Below, one piece after another: positions 47,018 to 57,560 of a stretch of DNA of 64,000 nucleotides. The stretch's first letter is position 1. The number at the start of each line of letters is the position of its first letter. The stretch is from Lepeophtheirus salmonis. Taxonomy: Eukaryota; Arthropoda; Copepoda; Siphonostomatoida; Caligidae. The stretch is taken from positions 6,848,363-6,912,362 of the forward strand of contig NC_052135.2 of NCBI RefSeq assembly GCF_016086655.4, given 5' to 3'. The position numbers and the translations under genes are program-made. Under the pieces are notes generated by a model. The model saw only the letters and a list, made by a program, of their open reading frames with translations. It was not told the origin of the DNA and did not search any database.

Positions 47018-47766
47018 GATAATAAACTCTAAAATGAACAAAAATAGGAGTCTCTCTGTAGAAGGGGGAAAAAATCAAATTGTTGTGGTATACACTGAGT
47101 TATTAAGTTTTAAAAACTTTTGGAGACCTCGTAGATAATCAAATGAAACTTATATTACGAAATGCGGTATGGCTTGGGAATTTCTCGTAGGTGCAATAGC
47201 CCAAGAAATCCCGGGATCCCAAAGAGAAAAACATTAGTAGTTATTTTTTATTTTTCTAATTTATTGACTTGAGTCAAATTATGCCGACTTACCACTAATA
47301 TAAAGTTCAAGATATCCCTATATTCTATAATCTACATACATACATGGTCCAATAGTACGATTTTGTATCAAAAAGCTTAATGATGACAGAGATGAATCTA
47401 TTTTGATTTTTAAATCATTAGTTTTATTATATACATAATAATACATCTAAATAAATATCCGAAGCTATATTTATTTATCTACATAGATTTTTATTTAGAA
47501 ATACATTGGATCTAATAGGTTCAATAAATGATAAGAAATATAAAAACCATTATCAATAAACCTGAACGCTTAAGTCTGCTATAAAAAAACCCTTAATGTT
47601 TTGACCAAATCTATTCAAAAGTTACACACATACAGACACATATCAAAAGGTTAAGATGGATCATTGACTTGGATTGATTGAGCTGAATAAAAGATACAAA
47701 GTCTCATATTCTCCGAAAACCAAAAGGAGAGTATGATGTCCTTAGCAGGGAGAAAATGTATATATA
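47018..47766. other. non-coding stretch, nothing recognised
   Basis: AT-rich flank; no motif. Confidence 0.5.
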
Positions 47767-48060
47767 GGGTGGACATTTAAAATCTGGAACAAGCCTAAAA
47801 ATCAATATCTTGGCAACACTTAGATCTAAATTTATGAAAGTGTACTCATCTGAAAAAAAAACTGTATACGAAAAATTACAAAATCCTTGAGATGCCCTCC
47901 GAATACAAATGCTCCATGGCCATTATTGTCTACCTCCGTACCGGCTTCACGCCAAATTTGATCTTTAAAAAAGAAAAGAAAAGAGGTAACAACGAGTTAA
48001 AACCATAGGGGCCATTGCTTCTTCCACTTTTGCAGAATTTTTATAATTATCAATATTAAA
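47767..48060 (+). mobile_element. 5' end of a Tc1/mariner-type element with start of transposase
   Basis: After TA (47765-47766) the end reads GGGTGGACATTTAAAATCTG; about 125 bp later the ATG at 47892 opens MPSEYKCSMAIIVYLRTGFT, the first helix of a transposase. After KKEKKRGNNELKP a stop follows and similarity to transposases is lost by about 48060. Same family as the element at 13312. No matching right end was found. Confidence 0.65.
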
Positions 48061-49097
48061 AAAAATCATTTTGTCTAAAAAAAATAATTAAATGCAATAA
48101 TTTTCGGGAGAAGAAAAATCAGTTTATTTTTTTAAAGACATTCTTCGTCTCCTCTAAAGATAATTATTTGCCATTTATAAGAATGACAAAGGACCCATAT
48201 TCCTCATGTAAAACTATAATTGGACCTCACTTCCAAAAAAAGAGCGAACAAGCTCTGGAATTAATTGGTTGTTTGCCGATTACTTGGTTCTATCCAACTT
48301 TCTTAACATTAATCTTATGATAAGGATATGTTATCTGCTTGAAAAGCTCTAATTCAAGTGGAAAAAATAAATAATAGGTAAATAGAGCAGAAAAATCAAC
48401 AGTTGACGAAAAAAATTATATAGAAGTTGTTGATATTATGTAATGATACCCTTTCTTTTAATAATCTTCTCCAAAATGGAGAATTTAGAATCATCTGTAT
48501 ATTCCATACCATTAACTTCTCCACCGATGAACTTTAACTATAAATCTATTCTCAAGTGTGCAATTACAGATGAACATATAATAAATAGGAAAAAGACCTC
48601 CTTCCTCCTCTGGACAACAAGGAACCAAACGTCTTTTTTTCCAAGTTTACATTTCCTTCTCAGTTAATACGTATGTGTAATAAGCCATAAATGAACAAAA
48701 GTAAAGTTTGAAATCCCCTTCAAACTTTTATATAGATTCAAAATCTTTATTGATAAGGCGAGAGGGAAGATGATAATTCCCTCTCAGAAAAGAAAAATAA
48801 TTATACTAAAAAGGAGTACCCGTCTTGTTGTGATTTTGTCCATATGTGAACTACATTTAGATAGCAATTCCATCCAAAACATTCCTATCTACTTGCAGTA
48901 CATCACAATTAATGATAACTTAGAACTTGTTTTCGCCTCATTTAGAGTGTGCGTAAGCAAAAGTGCATCATAAATTAAAACTTTAATAAATTCCAAAATA
49001 ATTAAAGTAGGGCATATAACATACAATGTTTGAAAGAAAAATCTTTAGACCTTTCTTGTAACGTCATACAATGTTTATGAACAGAATCACTTTAAGG
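48061..49097. other. non-coding stretch, nothing recognised
   Basis: Open frames at 48443-48667 and 48770-48973 have no recognisable motif. Confidence 0.5.
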
Positions 49098-49321
49098 ATG
49101 TCGTCGAAGAAACTCCACGCGGGAGTTTCTGTTTGTGGGATGGTCAAGATTGTGGAATCAAAGAGGTCCGCCGTTTTGAGGATCAAAAAGGCCTTTGAGG
49201 TTGATGACAGCTAAGAAAAAAAAGTCTGGGAGTGAGGGCCACAACTTAAAGCGATCAGAGGAGTTCATGAGTGCCTAAGACAGTATTGAGGTAAATCCTG
49301 AAACCTCGATGCGCAAGCTTG
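49098..49321 (+). pseudogene. N-terminal fragment of a Tc1-like transposase
   Basis: MSSKKLHAGVSVCGMVKIVE then SKRSAVLRIKKAFEVDDS, stop, KKSGSEGHNLKRSEEF, stop, IEVNPETSMRKLEKKL. This is the bipartite helix-turn-helix domain. It is fused at about 49322 to a fragment of the 43 kb tandem repeat, so the element has been cut by that insertion or by recombination. Confidence 0.75.
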
Positions 49322-49425
49322 AAAAAAAATTACACCAAAGATAGGAGAGAATGCTTACTTCAGCTAACACCACGACGACCCATTAAATAATGAATAAAAA
49401 AGAAGAAAGAGCGCCCGCAAGAAAG
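49322..49425 (+). repeat. third fragment of the 43 kb tandem repeat
   Basis: AAAAATTACACCAAAGATAG, GAGAATGCTTACTTCAG, CCCATTAAATAATGAATAAA and AAGAAGAAAGAGCGCCCGCA match the last third of the units at 43.09-43.18 and 43.46-43.56 kb. Confidence 0.75.
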
Positions 49426-49496
49426 ATTTAACTAAGTTATTTCAATTTTAAAGGGAGAGTTTGAGCGTAAGCTCTAAGTTATCTGCGCGATTTACA

Positions 49497-49796
49497 ATGG
49501 AGGAGACGCAGAGGAACACCATCATCGAATTAGCTTGCTCAACAAACAACCCAGCGTACATGAGAAGAGCTCTGGTATCCAAAGAGCACAGTCTACGACG
49601 TCTACAATCCCTGTAAGGAGGAGGAGGAATATAAGCCTGCAAGTCCTGAAAGGATAAAAAACACACTCCCAGATTCCACCTAGACTTGAAACGTTCCGTG
49701 AAAGCATCTCCTGGGATTTTGATGAACTTTCTTGCCAAAAAGTACCAAGTAAGCCTTGCAACAGTCTTCAGGACTATAAACACTAACACAGGGTCG
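49497..49796 (+). pseudogene. N-terminal fragment of a second Tc1-like transposase
   Basis: The ATG at 49497 reads MEETQRNTIIELACSTNNPA then YMRRALVSKEHSLRRLQSL; after frameshifts KPASPERIKN, then LKRSVKASPGILMNFLAKKY and QVSLATVFRTINTNTGS. Both DNA-binding helices are present and belong to a family distinct from the fragment 175 bp upstream. The catalytic domain is absent. The minus-strand frames at 49448-49789 are shadows. Confidence 0.7.
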
Positions 49797-51080
49797 TACT
49801 TTCCATTTTTCCAATTAAAAACCGGTAGTGTGTTTGCTGTGTTTTTTTCACATAGATTTCAAAAATGTAATTTCCAAAAAGATAGAATGCCCCTAAGCTA
49901 CATCAATTTTACTTATAAATTAGAGAAAATGCAGTTGTTTCTATGTTTTTAGTGCCGGTTTTCTTTATGTACTTTATAGATATTTATATTAAGGGAACGT
50001 ATATGTATTGCCCTTGATGGGAAGAGTTCAAATATGAAAAGTTTTAATCATAACTTAATATTAAGTTAAGTAAATTTACGATTTGATGATGCTATATTTA
50101 TTGTAGATATCAGAGTCTTAATTGTGCCCAATGGGTAATTTAAGTTAACTTTTAAATATTTTATTATTCCATCGCCGAAATTTATTTCCACATAATATAC
50201 ATCGACTTTATATTAGTTATCACACATAATAACAGTCATGAATTAATGAAATTACACTATAATGTAAATCATTGACAAAAAAATAAGATTAGAAAAGTTG
50301 ATGAAAGAAAATGGTCACACCATCTTCTTCCCAGTATTTCTCACAAGAAAAAAAAGATAGAGTAATTAGGAAACAGGAGGCAAGGAGGAGAGAGATGTCA
50401 AAGAATGACTCCGAGGAAGATCTCTATACCCTTCTAAAATTAAATAAATTATAAGAAGGATATACTGAAGGAAAAAGTTGAAACTCTTTAATTGACGAAA
50501 TTGTAATTTAAATATTTTCATCATTTAATGAAACCAAATTTTTGTCAATAAATTATTCTGAATTCTGATATTTATTTTCTCTTATTATATATTTGGAATC
50601 AAAATAAACAATTTAATCAAATATAGCATCAACAAATATGCATGTTAAGGTTAATAAATAAAAGTATATGTTTCTAAGTATTCTCCAAACAAAACAGTAT
50701 TGGAATTACTTCTTATTTATATATTTCAAAGTGCACAAATAATTGGGTTAGAATGATTTAATGATTACAATTCCTTCAAATTTGAACTCTTTACATCAAG
50801 GACAATACATATACATTCCTTTAATTTGAAAATCTATAAATTATAAAAAGAAAACCAGCACTGGCAAATATGGGAAAAAACTGCAATTTCTCTAATTTTC
50901 AAATTGAAATTGTTGTAGCTTAGGGTGATTTTATCCTTTTGACAATTACATTTTTGAAATCTACGTGAAAAAAAAACACTACCGATTTTTGATTTTCAAA
51001 AAACTGAAAGTAAAAATAATAAACACTCACCTGAGGATGAATCTACATCTACAAAAAATATATACATAGTTACATACAAA
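49797..51080. other. non-coding stretch, nothing recognised
   Basis: AT-rich; may separate parts of one broken element, since only N-terminal transposase lies to the left and only catalytic sequence to the right, but this is not shown. Confidence 0.45.
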
Positions 51081-51736
51081 ATGAAGACCATTCGGCCTAC
51101 CTTTTGAAGAAAATTACAGAACAATTTGAAGTCCCATGGTTACCAATTCATTTTTTATTTGGATGAGAAACAATGGACTTTCGACAGAATTCATAGCATT
51201 CAGAAGCACTATTGTTGGCCACAGAGAGAGCTAATGCCCTTCACGTCTTTTAAACCAAGTTTCAAACAGCACATACCCCTTGGGATTATTGGGAGGAACA
51301 ACAGTGTCATTCATCCCATCTTCTTTGAGCCAAAAGAGAGGGTGGCTGCCGACAGGTACTATAAACTCCTGACTGACCAAGTGATGACTTGGATGAAAGC
51401 TGAGACCAATGGTTTTGAGCTTTCTGTTTGAACAAGACTCGGCCTCTTGTCACAAGGGCCCTAGATCCAAAACTGTTGAAATAAGAGAAGGTACCATTTT
51501 AGGACCCTCCAGGCCTGCCTTCTAACTCCCCCGATATGAATCCCAATGATTACTTCTATTACGCAGAATTTGAGAGGAAGGTCTTTATCAATTCACACAA
51601 TATCATCGACTCCTTGAAGGCCTCCATCATCAAGTACTAGGACAAAGTCTCTCCCACAGACGTTATCAGGTCCTTCAAATCCTGTAGGTGTCGTATCGAC
51701 CAAATGATTGGCAAAGATGGGGGACACATTAAATAA
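51081..51736 (+). pseudogene. Tc1/mariner-like transposase, catalytic half only
   Basis: RKLQNNLKSHGYQFIFYLDE carries the first catalytic Asp (in LDEK); an open frame of 101 codons from 51126 continues with WTFDRIHSIQKHYCW, IPLGIIGRNNSVIHPIFFEP and KERVAADRYYKLLTDQVMTW. The second catalytic region is degenerate (LFEQDSASCHKGP in another frame), then SPDMNPNDYFYYAEFERKV marks the third, and the tail reads DSLKASIIK, stop, TDVIRSFKSCRCRIDQMIGK, GGHIK, stop at 51734-51736. The N-terminal DNA-binding half is missing directly upstream. One of the few copies here that keeps the core. Confidence 0.8.
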
Positions 51737-52384
51737 TTTTTTTTCTAATACTTGTAGATAAAATTTCAAACCTCTATTTGCTTCCCTTATTTATCAGGAT
51801 ACTGCTGAAAGTGGTCCGGATTTACTTGAACGAACTTATATTTCCTCAAGCCATGAGATGAGGACTCATATTATCTTTTATATATCCATATGTATATGGT
51901 ATTTCTTTAGGAAGCTGCTTGACTGGTACACAATACACTGTTGTGTATTTTAAGCCATTTTCGTTTTAATTTCCTACGTAAGAAATTCTATTGTTTCGAG
52001 ATGTTTTTTATGAGCATCTTAAGTAGCATTTTAAGAAAATAAATAAATATATTCACATTATACAAAAAAGTACTTTTCTTATGAAAAAATGTTGAGAAAA
52101 AAGAGTAAAGTGATGCAAAGTAAAAGTTGTCCTAAAAGACATTATAAATTCTGATGTTTTTCTTTTTTTTAAAAGGAGCTGCTTAAAATTCTCTGTTTTT
52201 GTAGTGATAATACCTTGTAGATATTTTCAGTTAATTTTTCAAGAAAAAATGGAAATATATAGAGTTTTTAAAAAAACAAGTCTAACAAGGGCTTAAACTT
52301 GTAAACAGATATTCAAATAATATGAAATACCGGTATGTCAAACATAAAGAAACATAAAATGAACGTTGTCATCATAATAGTTCA
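51737..52384. other. non-coding stretch, nothing recognised
   Basis: The first 100 bp (to about AGTGGTCCGGATTTACTTGA) may be the 3' end of the preceding element, but no inverted partner was found. Confidence 0.4.
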
Positions 52385-52600
52385 AAGAATTTTTCGTTGG
52401 AGAGAAGCCTAGCTGTCATAATGTGTAATTATATTAGCTGCGAGCAGTTATGATATGAAGCAAATAAGTACAAACCCCACAACGTATTTACGAATAATAT
52501 AGTCAGGAGCTACAGATCATAAATTATACTCCGAGTCCACCAAGGGCATACTATTTAATAAAACTCTACAGATTCTCAGAGTTACTCTATGCTGCAATGG
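52385..52600 (+). repeat. third unit of the 46.2 kb tandem repeat
   Basis: AGCCTAGCTGTCATAATG, TTAGCTGCGAGCAGTTATGA, ACAAACCCCACAACGTA and CTCCGAGTCCACCAAGGGCA follow the order of the 46.2 kb unit. Confidence 0.7.
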
Positions 52601-53693
52601 TGATTAATTTATGGTTATATCTTCTCTCTTTAAAAATAAAAGAACAATGATGGAAGCTTTGGTAAATAAAAAAAAACATTTTCAGGTAGGAATTACATGC
52701 ACAGTCTTAAAATTCCATATTTTTTAACCCTTTCTTATAACACCCCGAGGCATACATAGTATTATTGTTACTCTCCGTCATGTAATAAGTAGACAAAGTT
52801 AAGACTTAGATTTACCTAGTTTCGTGTCAGTTCAAATTTATTCCGGCAAGTCTTAGCTTAGGACCGGTCCTTAAAACTGTCCGTTCTAATAATAATAAAT
52901 ATATTTGATAATGATTCAGGGCGCAAAACTATCTAATATTCTACTAGACTACTCTAATAACAAACATATTTTGATAATTCATTAGTTAGAGAAGACTTCA
53001 AGATATATATGACTGTCCATCAGGACTTGCCCAGGTATATAGGAGAAGAAACAGATTTGAGCCAAACGAAAGGTTCATTCGAGTTATCCATTCAGCGCCA
53101 ATCATGGATTGATTGACTCCTTCTATTCCTTAAACATTTAATATATTTATTGGACGGTTGTCATTATTTTTGGTTCAACGGTTTTAATAGCGGTTTAAAC
53201 CAACTGTTGAAGCATCTTTATATTGAAATAAATCAATTATTATTTAATTAATACTTAATCATTACAGTTCGTGGTATATAATTAAACATCTTTTTAAATT
53301 TTTGAAACTTAAATTAGAATCATAACTTTTATAGTATTGCAGCATGAATCATCGTTAAATATATATATCTTTTTTTTTTTTAGCAAAGTGGTCATTGAAG
53401 AAAGGGGTAATTTGGCAATATGTCCGTTCTGAAAACGAAATTCTAAAAAGAGGCTTTCGGCAAAGTGTCCACACACGATAAAATGCTCAGGAATTATAAT
53501 CCTTGTAATATGTACCTATTTAGATTCCTTGTTTGAGGTCAAATAAAAAGTCACGGTTTTGCAAATCAAGACAGTTATAGACTCTTCATAAATCAAGTAC
53601 CTACCTACCTACACGTCGGGCATAGCTAAGTTTGTATAAATAAATATTTAATCCAATAGCATTAATTTGTCTTGTACCTATTTTATAACTCTA
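52601..53693. other. non-coding stretch with a hairpin
   Basis: GGTTCAACGGTTTTAATAGC followed by GGTTTAAACCAACTGTTGAA at about 53172-53212 can fold into a hairpin. Near 53.40-53.47 kb lie GGCAATATGTCC and GGCAAAGTGTCC words. No gene seen. Confidence 0.45.
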
Positions 53694-54506
53694 CCAGGTT
53701 GTCCATTAAAATCTGAAAGCTTTGAATTTGAAACTTCAACAAGATATGATTTATTAATTAACAATATAATTTCTACAAAATTTATAAAAAAAAATATATG
53801 TGTGTCCGAGCTCCCTTAATCATTAATGTAGCGGCAATAGTGGCTTACAGGTGGTGCGGAAGCTCTGGCAACCCACTATGGATGTAGTCCTATGTCATGG
53901 CAGCCTAGTGCTGGCTGACAGTAGCTTTGAGGTCCTCGATATATGGAAGACGGTCACTTGAGTCTTGAACCTCAACATGCACCCAGAAGTTGTAGTCGAC
54001 GGGGTTGGCATCAGGGTTGTAGGGGTGCCAAAGTGTCAAAAAAGAGTTCAAAAGATTATTAGAACAGAGGTGATGGGTTTCTGTTGTTGGTGCTGTTAAA
54101 AATGGCCTCTCCACTCCCACAAAAATCCTTCCACCCACATTTTTGATAGCTCTCTAAACAGTCTGGTGAGAAATACCATTCTCTTGTATGGGTCCACATA
54201 GACTTGAGGGAATTATCCTGGGTTGTTTTATTTAAATTCTACAGGTATAGTTTGACCTTTTGACAGAGCCCGTCTTCCTCTCCAACGTTTCTGAAGACGT
54301 CCTAGTGCATTGACTTCAGGAATGGAAATTTGTCGATTATGTTCAAGTGTCATTTTCTTGGCTTTCACGTAAGCTAGGGAGGAAAGGTTTTTTTCATAAC
54401 TAATGTTGTATCCTTTAATATATCAAACATGAATTAATTTCAATCACTCAACCTTCAATAATTATTGAATTAGTAAGTGTTGTTCAGATTTCAATGGACC
54501 ACCCGG
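53694..54506 (-). mobile_element. internally deleted maT-like element with both ITRs
   Basis: TA at 53692-53693 and 54507-54508. The left end CCAGGTTGTCCATTAAAATC and the right end, reverse-complemented, CCGGGTGGTCCATTGAAATC agree at 16 or more of 20 bases. Length 813 bp. Same family as the truncated element at 8995, same orientation. Confidence 0.88.
53823..54353 (-). pseudogene. maT-like transposase, core deleted
   Basis: The ATG at 54353 reads MTLEHNRQISIPEVNALGR; after frameshifts RVISHQTV-like and KNVGGRIFVGVERPFLTAPT follow. The sequence then jumps to WHPYNPDANPVDYNFWVHVE, the third catalytic region, and ends with DRLPYIEDLKATVSQH and a degraded RLPELPHHL-type tail. About 150 residues, including the first two catalytic sites, are lost; several stops and frameshifts remain. 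The 77-codon frame at 53905-54138 is part of this product. Confidence 0.8.
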
Positions 54507-54789
54507 TAGAGTATACCGATCCCTACATATTATGTGTTGAGTCGAATGTTTACAAAAATAATTTTGAAAAATGACTTTATAATAGTAGGAATATTAATCA
54601 AAGGGGTAACATTCCTCAGAGTGTCAGTAGGTACGTAGCCAACCCTATATACTTTTGATTCTTCGAATTTATGTATTTATTTAAAATCATGCAAATAACG
54701 AAGAGTTGTTGTTTAATCAATAAGTAAATCAAATGTTCAAAAGTACTGGGTTGACAGACTCAATCATCCGAGGAGTTGTTGAATTTCTC

Positions 54790-56282
54790 CAAAAAAATAT
54801 ATGTACGGTTCTTTTCTTATAATGTGTGACAATCAGGCTGTAGAAATAGTATCGAAAAGGTCGTGGTTTCATTATAGGGTCGACAGGATACTCTATAAAA
54901 GTAAACTGATGGCATTTTATCTCCTCAGTTTTTATATGTGGGATTAATATGAATCAGTTAATTGTTTCAATTTCATGTATACAAAAAAATAATTATTTAA
55001 AATTCATGTTCATAATTTGAAATTTCCAAAATTCTTTGAAGGCAAATGACTCCATGAATAATAAGCTAAAATTTATAACATCAGATTATGTATTCTAACA
55101 GAATTATATATTAGTGCTGTTTGGTTAAATCGGCTAATTAATACCGGATTAATTCCGGAAAAAATAACATTTTTAAGACTTTTAAAAAAAAGCCAATAAC
55201 TAATTACTTATATAAACAAATTATTCACAATTGTAAATATGTTATGTTGCCAATAAAATTTTATATATTCTTGTATAAAATGACTAAAAAAATAACTAAA
55301 GATCTCTAAAATCTTTTCATGAGAGGGTATTTAAAGAAAGGAAAAAATGAATAAATCACTGAGTACCTACTAGGTATGCGCCTATGAAATGAGAGTTTCG
55401 GCTATTGGTCCCCTGGTGTTGCCAAATCTAAATGCATATTTCGACATGTATCAACAATATTTAATTCATTGTTTGTATAGTCGCATTCAACAACGCACTT
55501 TTTTCGCTACTAAAAAAAAACAATCATTGATTTTCTTTTACCAATTGAGAAGAAAAACGCTTCTCAATCCCATCAAACCCTTGTGGAAGATTACAGTGGA
55601 CATGCTCTAAGCAGAGCACAGTGCTTCAGGTGGTTTGAAAAATTCCAAAGTGGTGATTTTAACGTGAGAAATGAATAGTGCGGCCGGCCACCGAAAAAAA
55701 TTGAAGACACCGACTTGCCAGCAAGAACAGCTCACTACCAACAACAATTGACCCATTTAAACCCTGCTATACGCCAAAAACACCCAAAATATGAAGCCAG
55801 GCAAGACAAAGTAGTTTTCCTTGATGACAACGCACCAACGCATCGCTCTGTAGCCAACCGACAGCTTGTTAAATCGTCCAACTGGGAACCTCTGGCTCAT
55901 TCGGCTTACTCACCAGACTTGGCGCCTTCCGATTATCGCTTGTTTGCCTCGATGGGCCACCCACTCAATGATTTGTGCTTCGATTCTCACGCTGAAGACA
56001 AAAAATGAATTGATGGCTAGTTTGCAGCCAATGACGAACAATTTTTATTTGGAAAGGTATCCATAAATTCCCTGAAAGATGGTAAAAAGTGTAGCTAGCG
56101 AAGATTCATACTTTGAAAATTAAATTTGGTTAATTATATGGAGAGTGGGGACGTCACCTATCTGATATGACTTTCAAAAACTGTTATGTCAATATGAAAA
56201 AAAAAAATATATATAGCTTATCTAATTTACTAAACTTGCTTTATTGCATTTACGAAAAAAGATGTTATTTTGTCGCACCCTA
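54790..56282 (+). mobile_element. DD34D mariner, decayed; parent family of the 33 kb MITE
   Basis: Near the left end AATGTGTGACAATCAGGCTG and GGTTTCATTATAGG, and near the right end GGGGACGTCACCTATCTGAT and TTGTCGCACCCTATA, match the sub-terminal and terminal blocks of the MITE at 33141-33629. The outermost left repeat is degraded. It contains a broken mariner transposase on the plus strand. Confidence 0.8.
55480..56123 (+). pseudogene. mariner (DD34D) transposase, core deleted
   Basis: RIQQRTFFATKKKQSLIFFY then, after a frameshift, SQSHQTLVEDYSGHALSRAQ and CFRWFEKFQSGDFNVRNE, stop, CGRPPKKIEDTDLPA form the DNA-binding domain. The reading then passes directly to RTAHYQQQLTHLNPAIRQKH, omitting about 120 residues with the second DNA-binding part and the first catalytic Asp. 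VVFLDDNAPTHRSVANRQL carries the second Asp, and HSAYSPDLAPSDYRLFASMG the third, the hallmark YSPDLAPSDYHLF of DD34D mariners. The tail reads KCVASEDSYFEN, stop at 56121-56123, after frameshifts. Non-functional. Confidence 0.9.
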
Positions 56283-56744
56283 TATAGTAGGATTTATTTG
56301 GTTGAAGGAAAAATTGTTTTAAATCCAACTTTATTTGATACCTAAAATGAGATCCAAAGTCATATTTTTTATTCATTGCCACAAAAAGAGTTTTGTTCCC
56401 ATGACTATAAACAGCTCAAACAGAATAATAAATGATGTTCAAATAATAGTGGAATATTTTAATGGTTATAATGAAAACAAATCACAAAAGGAAAGACCCT
56501 TAAGCATTATTATTCCACCAATGTTTATAATATTTGTTGATAACTAATTTAATCAGTTTGAATAGGGAGGGATGATGATTGTATGACGTAGATTCAGCTC
56601 TCATTATTTTATTCAATAAAAGAGCAAAGAGCTACCCAGAACTCTTCAAGACAATGAGGGAGCGGAAAACCACATTCAACTTTGGCCATGCTATTTCTTT
56701 TTAGTGTTTAGACTCCTTCGGCGCGGGAGAGCGTTAGGATAAAT
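56283..56744. other. non-coding stretch, nothing recognised
   Basis: The 70-codon frame at 56335-56547 is compositionally protein-like but carries no motif I know. Confidence 0.45.
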
Positions 56745-57560
56745 TAAATTGCAATATAATTTTGTAATTGTACATGAAATGTACTATCATGATTTAAAAA
56801 AAATATGTTGTAAACTTCAAATAACATACTATATATATGTTGGGGAAAAAAATTGTTTAGATGATAAGTATATTGAAGAAAGAAGCAGAAAACTGTTTTA
56901 TACTAAGTATACAAAACAAGTCAATAATAGCATTTATTATCATTGTAAAGAGAAACACAGAACTACTAAGATTTTTTCGTATTTGCAAAAATAAAAAAGT
57001 AATGGAGAGTAATCTCGTCGAAAAAATAATACTCAACAACTGGTTCATTTTTGCAAAAATTGCAAAAAATATCTAATAAAATGTTTCAGAAATTAGAAAT
57101 GCATTTTTGATGTAATGTTAATTTATATAATTTTATGTCGAAAAGGCATCCTTTTGTGGTATTTCTTTAAAAAAATTGAAAATTGCCGTTTGAAGAAAAA
57201 ATTGAAAAATTATTCAGAATATGACAATATTTCTGTTAAATATCAAATTTTATATGTTAAATGTATATATAAACGAATATCCAGACAAATGTCTACTAAT
57301 TATATTTTATCTACGAATCCAATATTTCATTGAAAATCCATTTTTTTTGCACCTGAAAAAAAAAAAGTGCAAATTTTGACAGATTTTTTTTTGCCTATAT
57401 AAGTTTTTTGAATAAATTTAGAAAAAGTTTTTATTAGGATAGTCGTTTTTTTGAGATACCAGACACTAATTGATTTAATATTCAACCCCCTATCTAGTCT
57501 CCTTCTGCTCCAAAAAACCATTTTTGAGTTTTGGATATAGAATAATATATATTATATGGG
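56745..57560 (+). repeat. CCCGGCG-family dispersed repeat, copy E (head missing)
   Basis: Body blocks of copy B recur in order: TGTTGTAAACTTCAAATAAC, TTTTTCGTATTTGCAAAAAT, AACTGGTTCATTTTTGC, AATAAAATGTTTCAGAAATT, AAATTATTCAGAATATGACA, ATAAACGAATATCCAGACAA and CCCTATCTAGTCTCCTTCTG. The CCCGGCG head is not present, so this copy is 5'-truncated. Confidence 0.75.

Noticed and set aside
49448..49789. 113-codon minus-strand frame
   Set aside because: Antisense to the N-terminal transposase fragment MEETQRNTIIEL at 49497.
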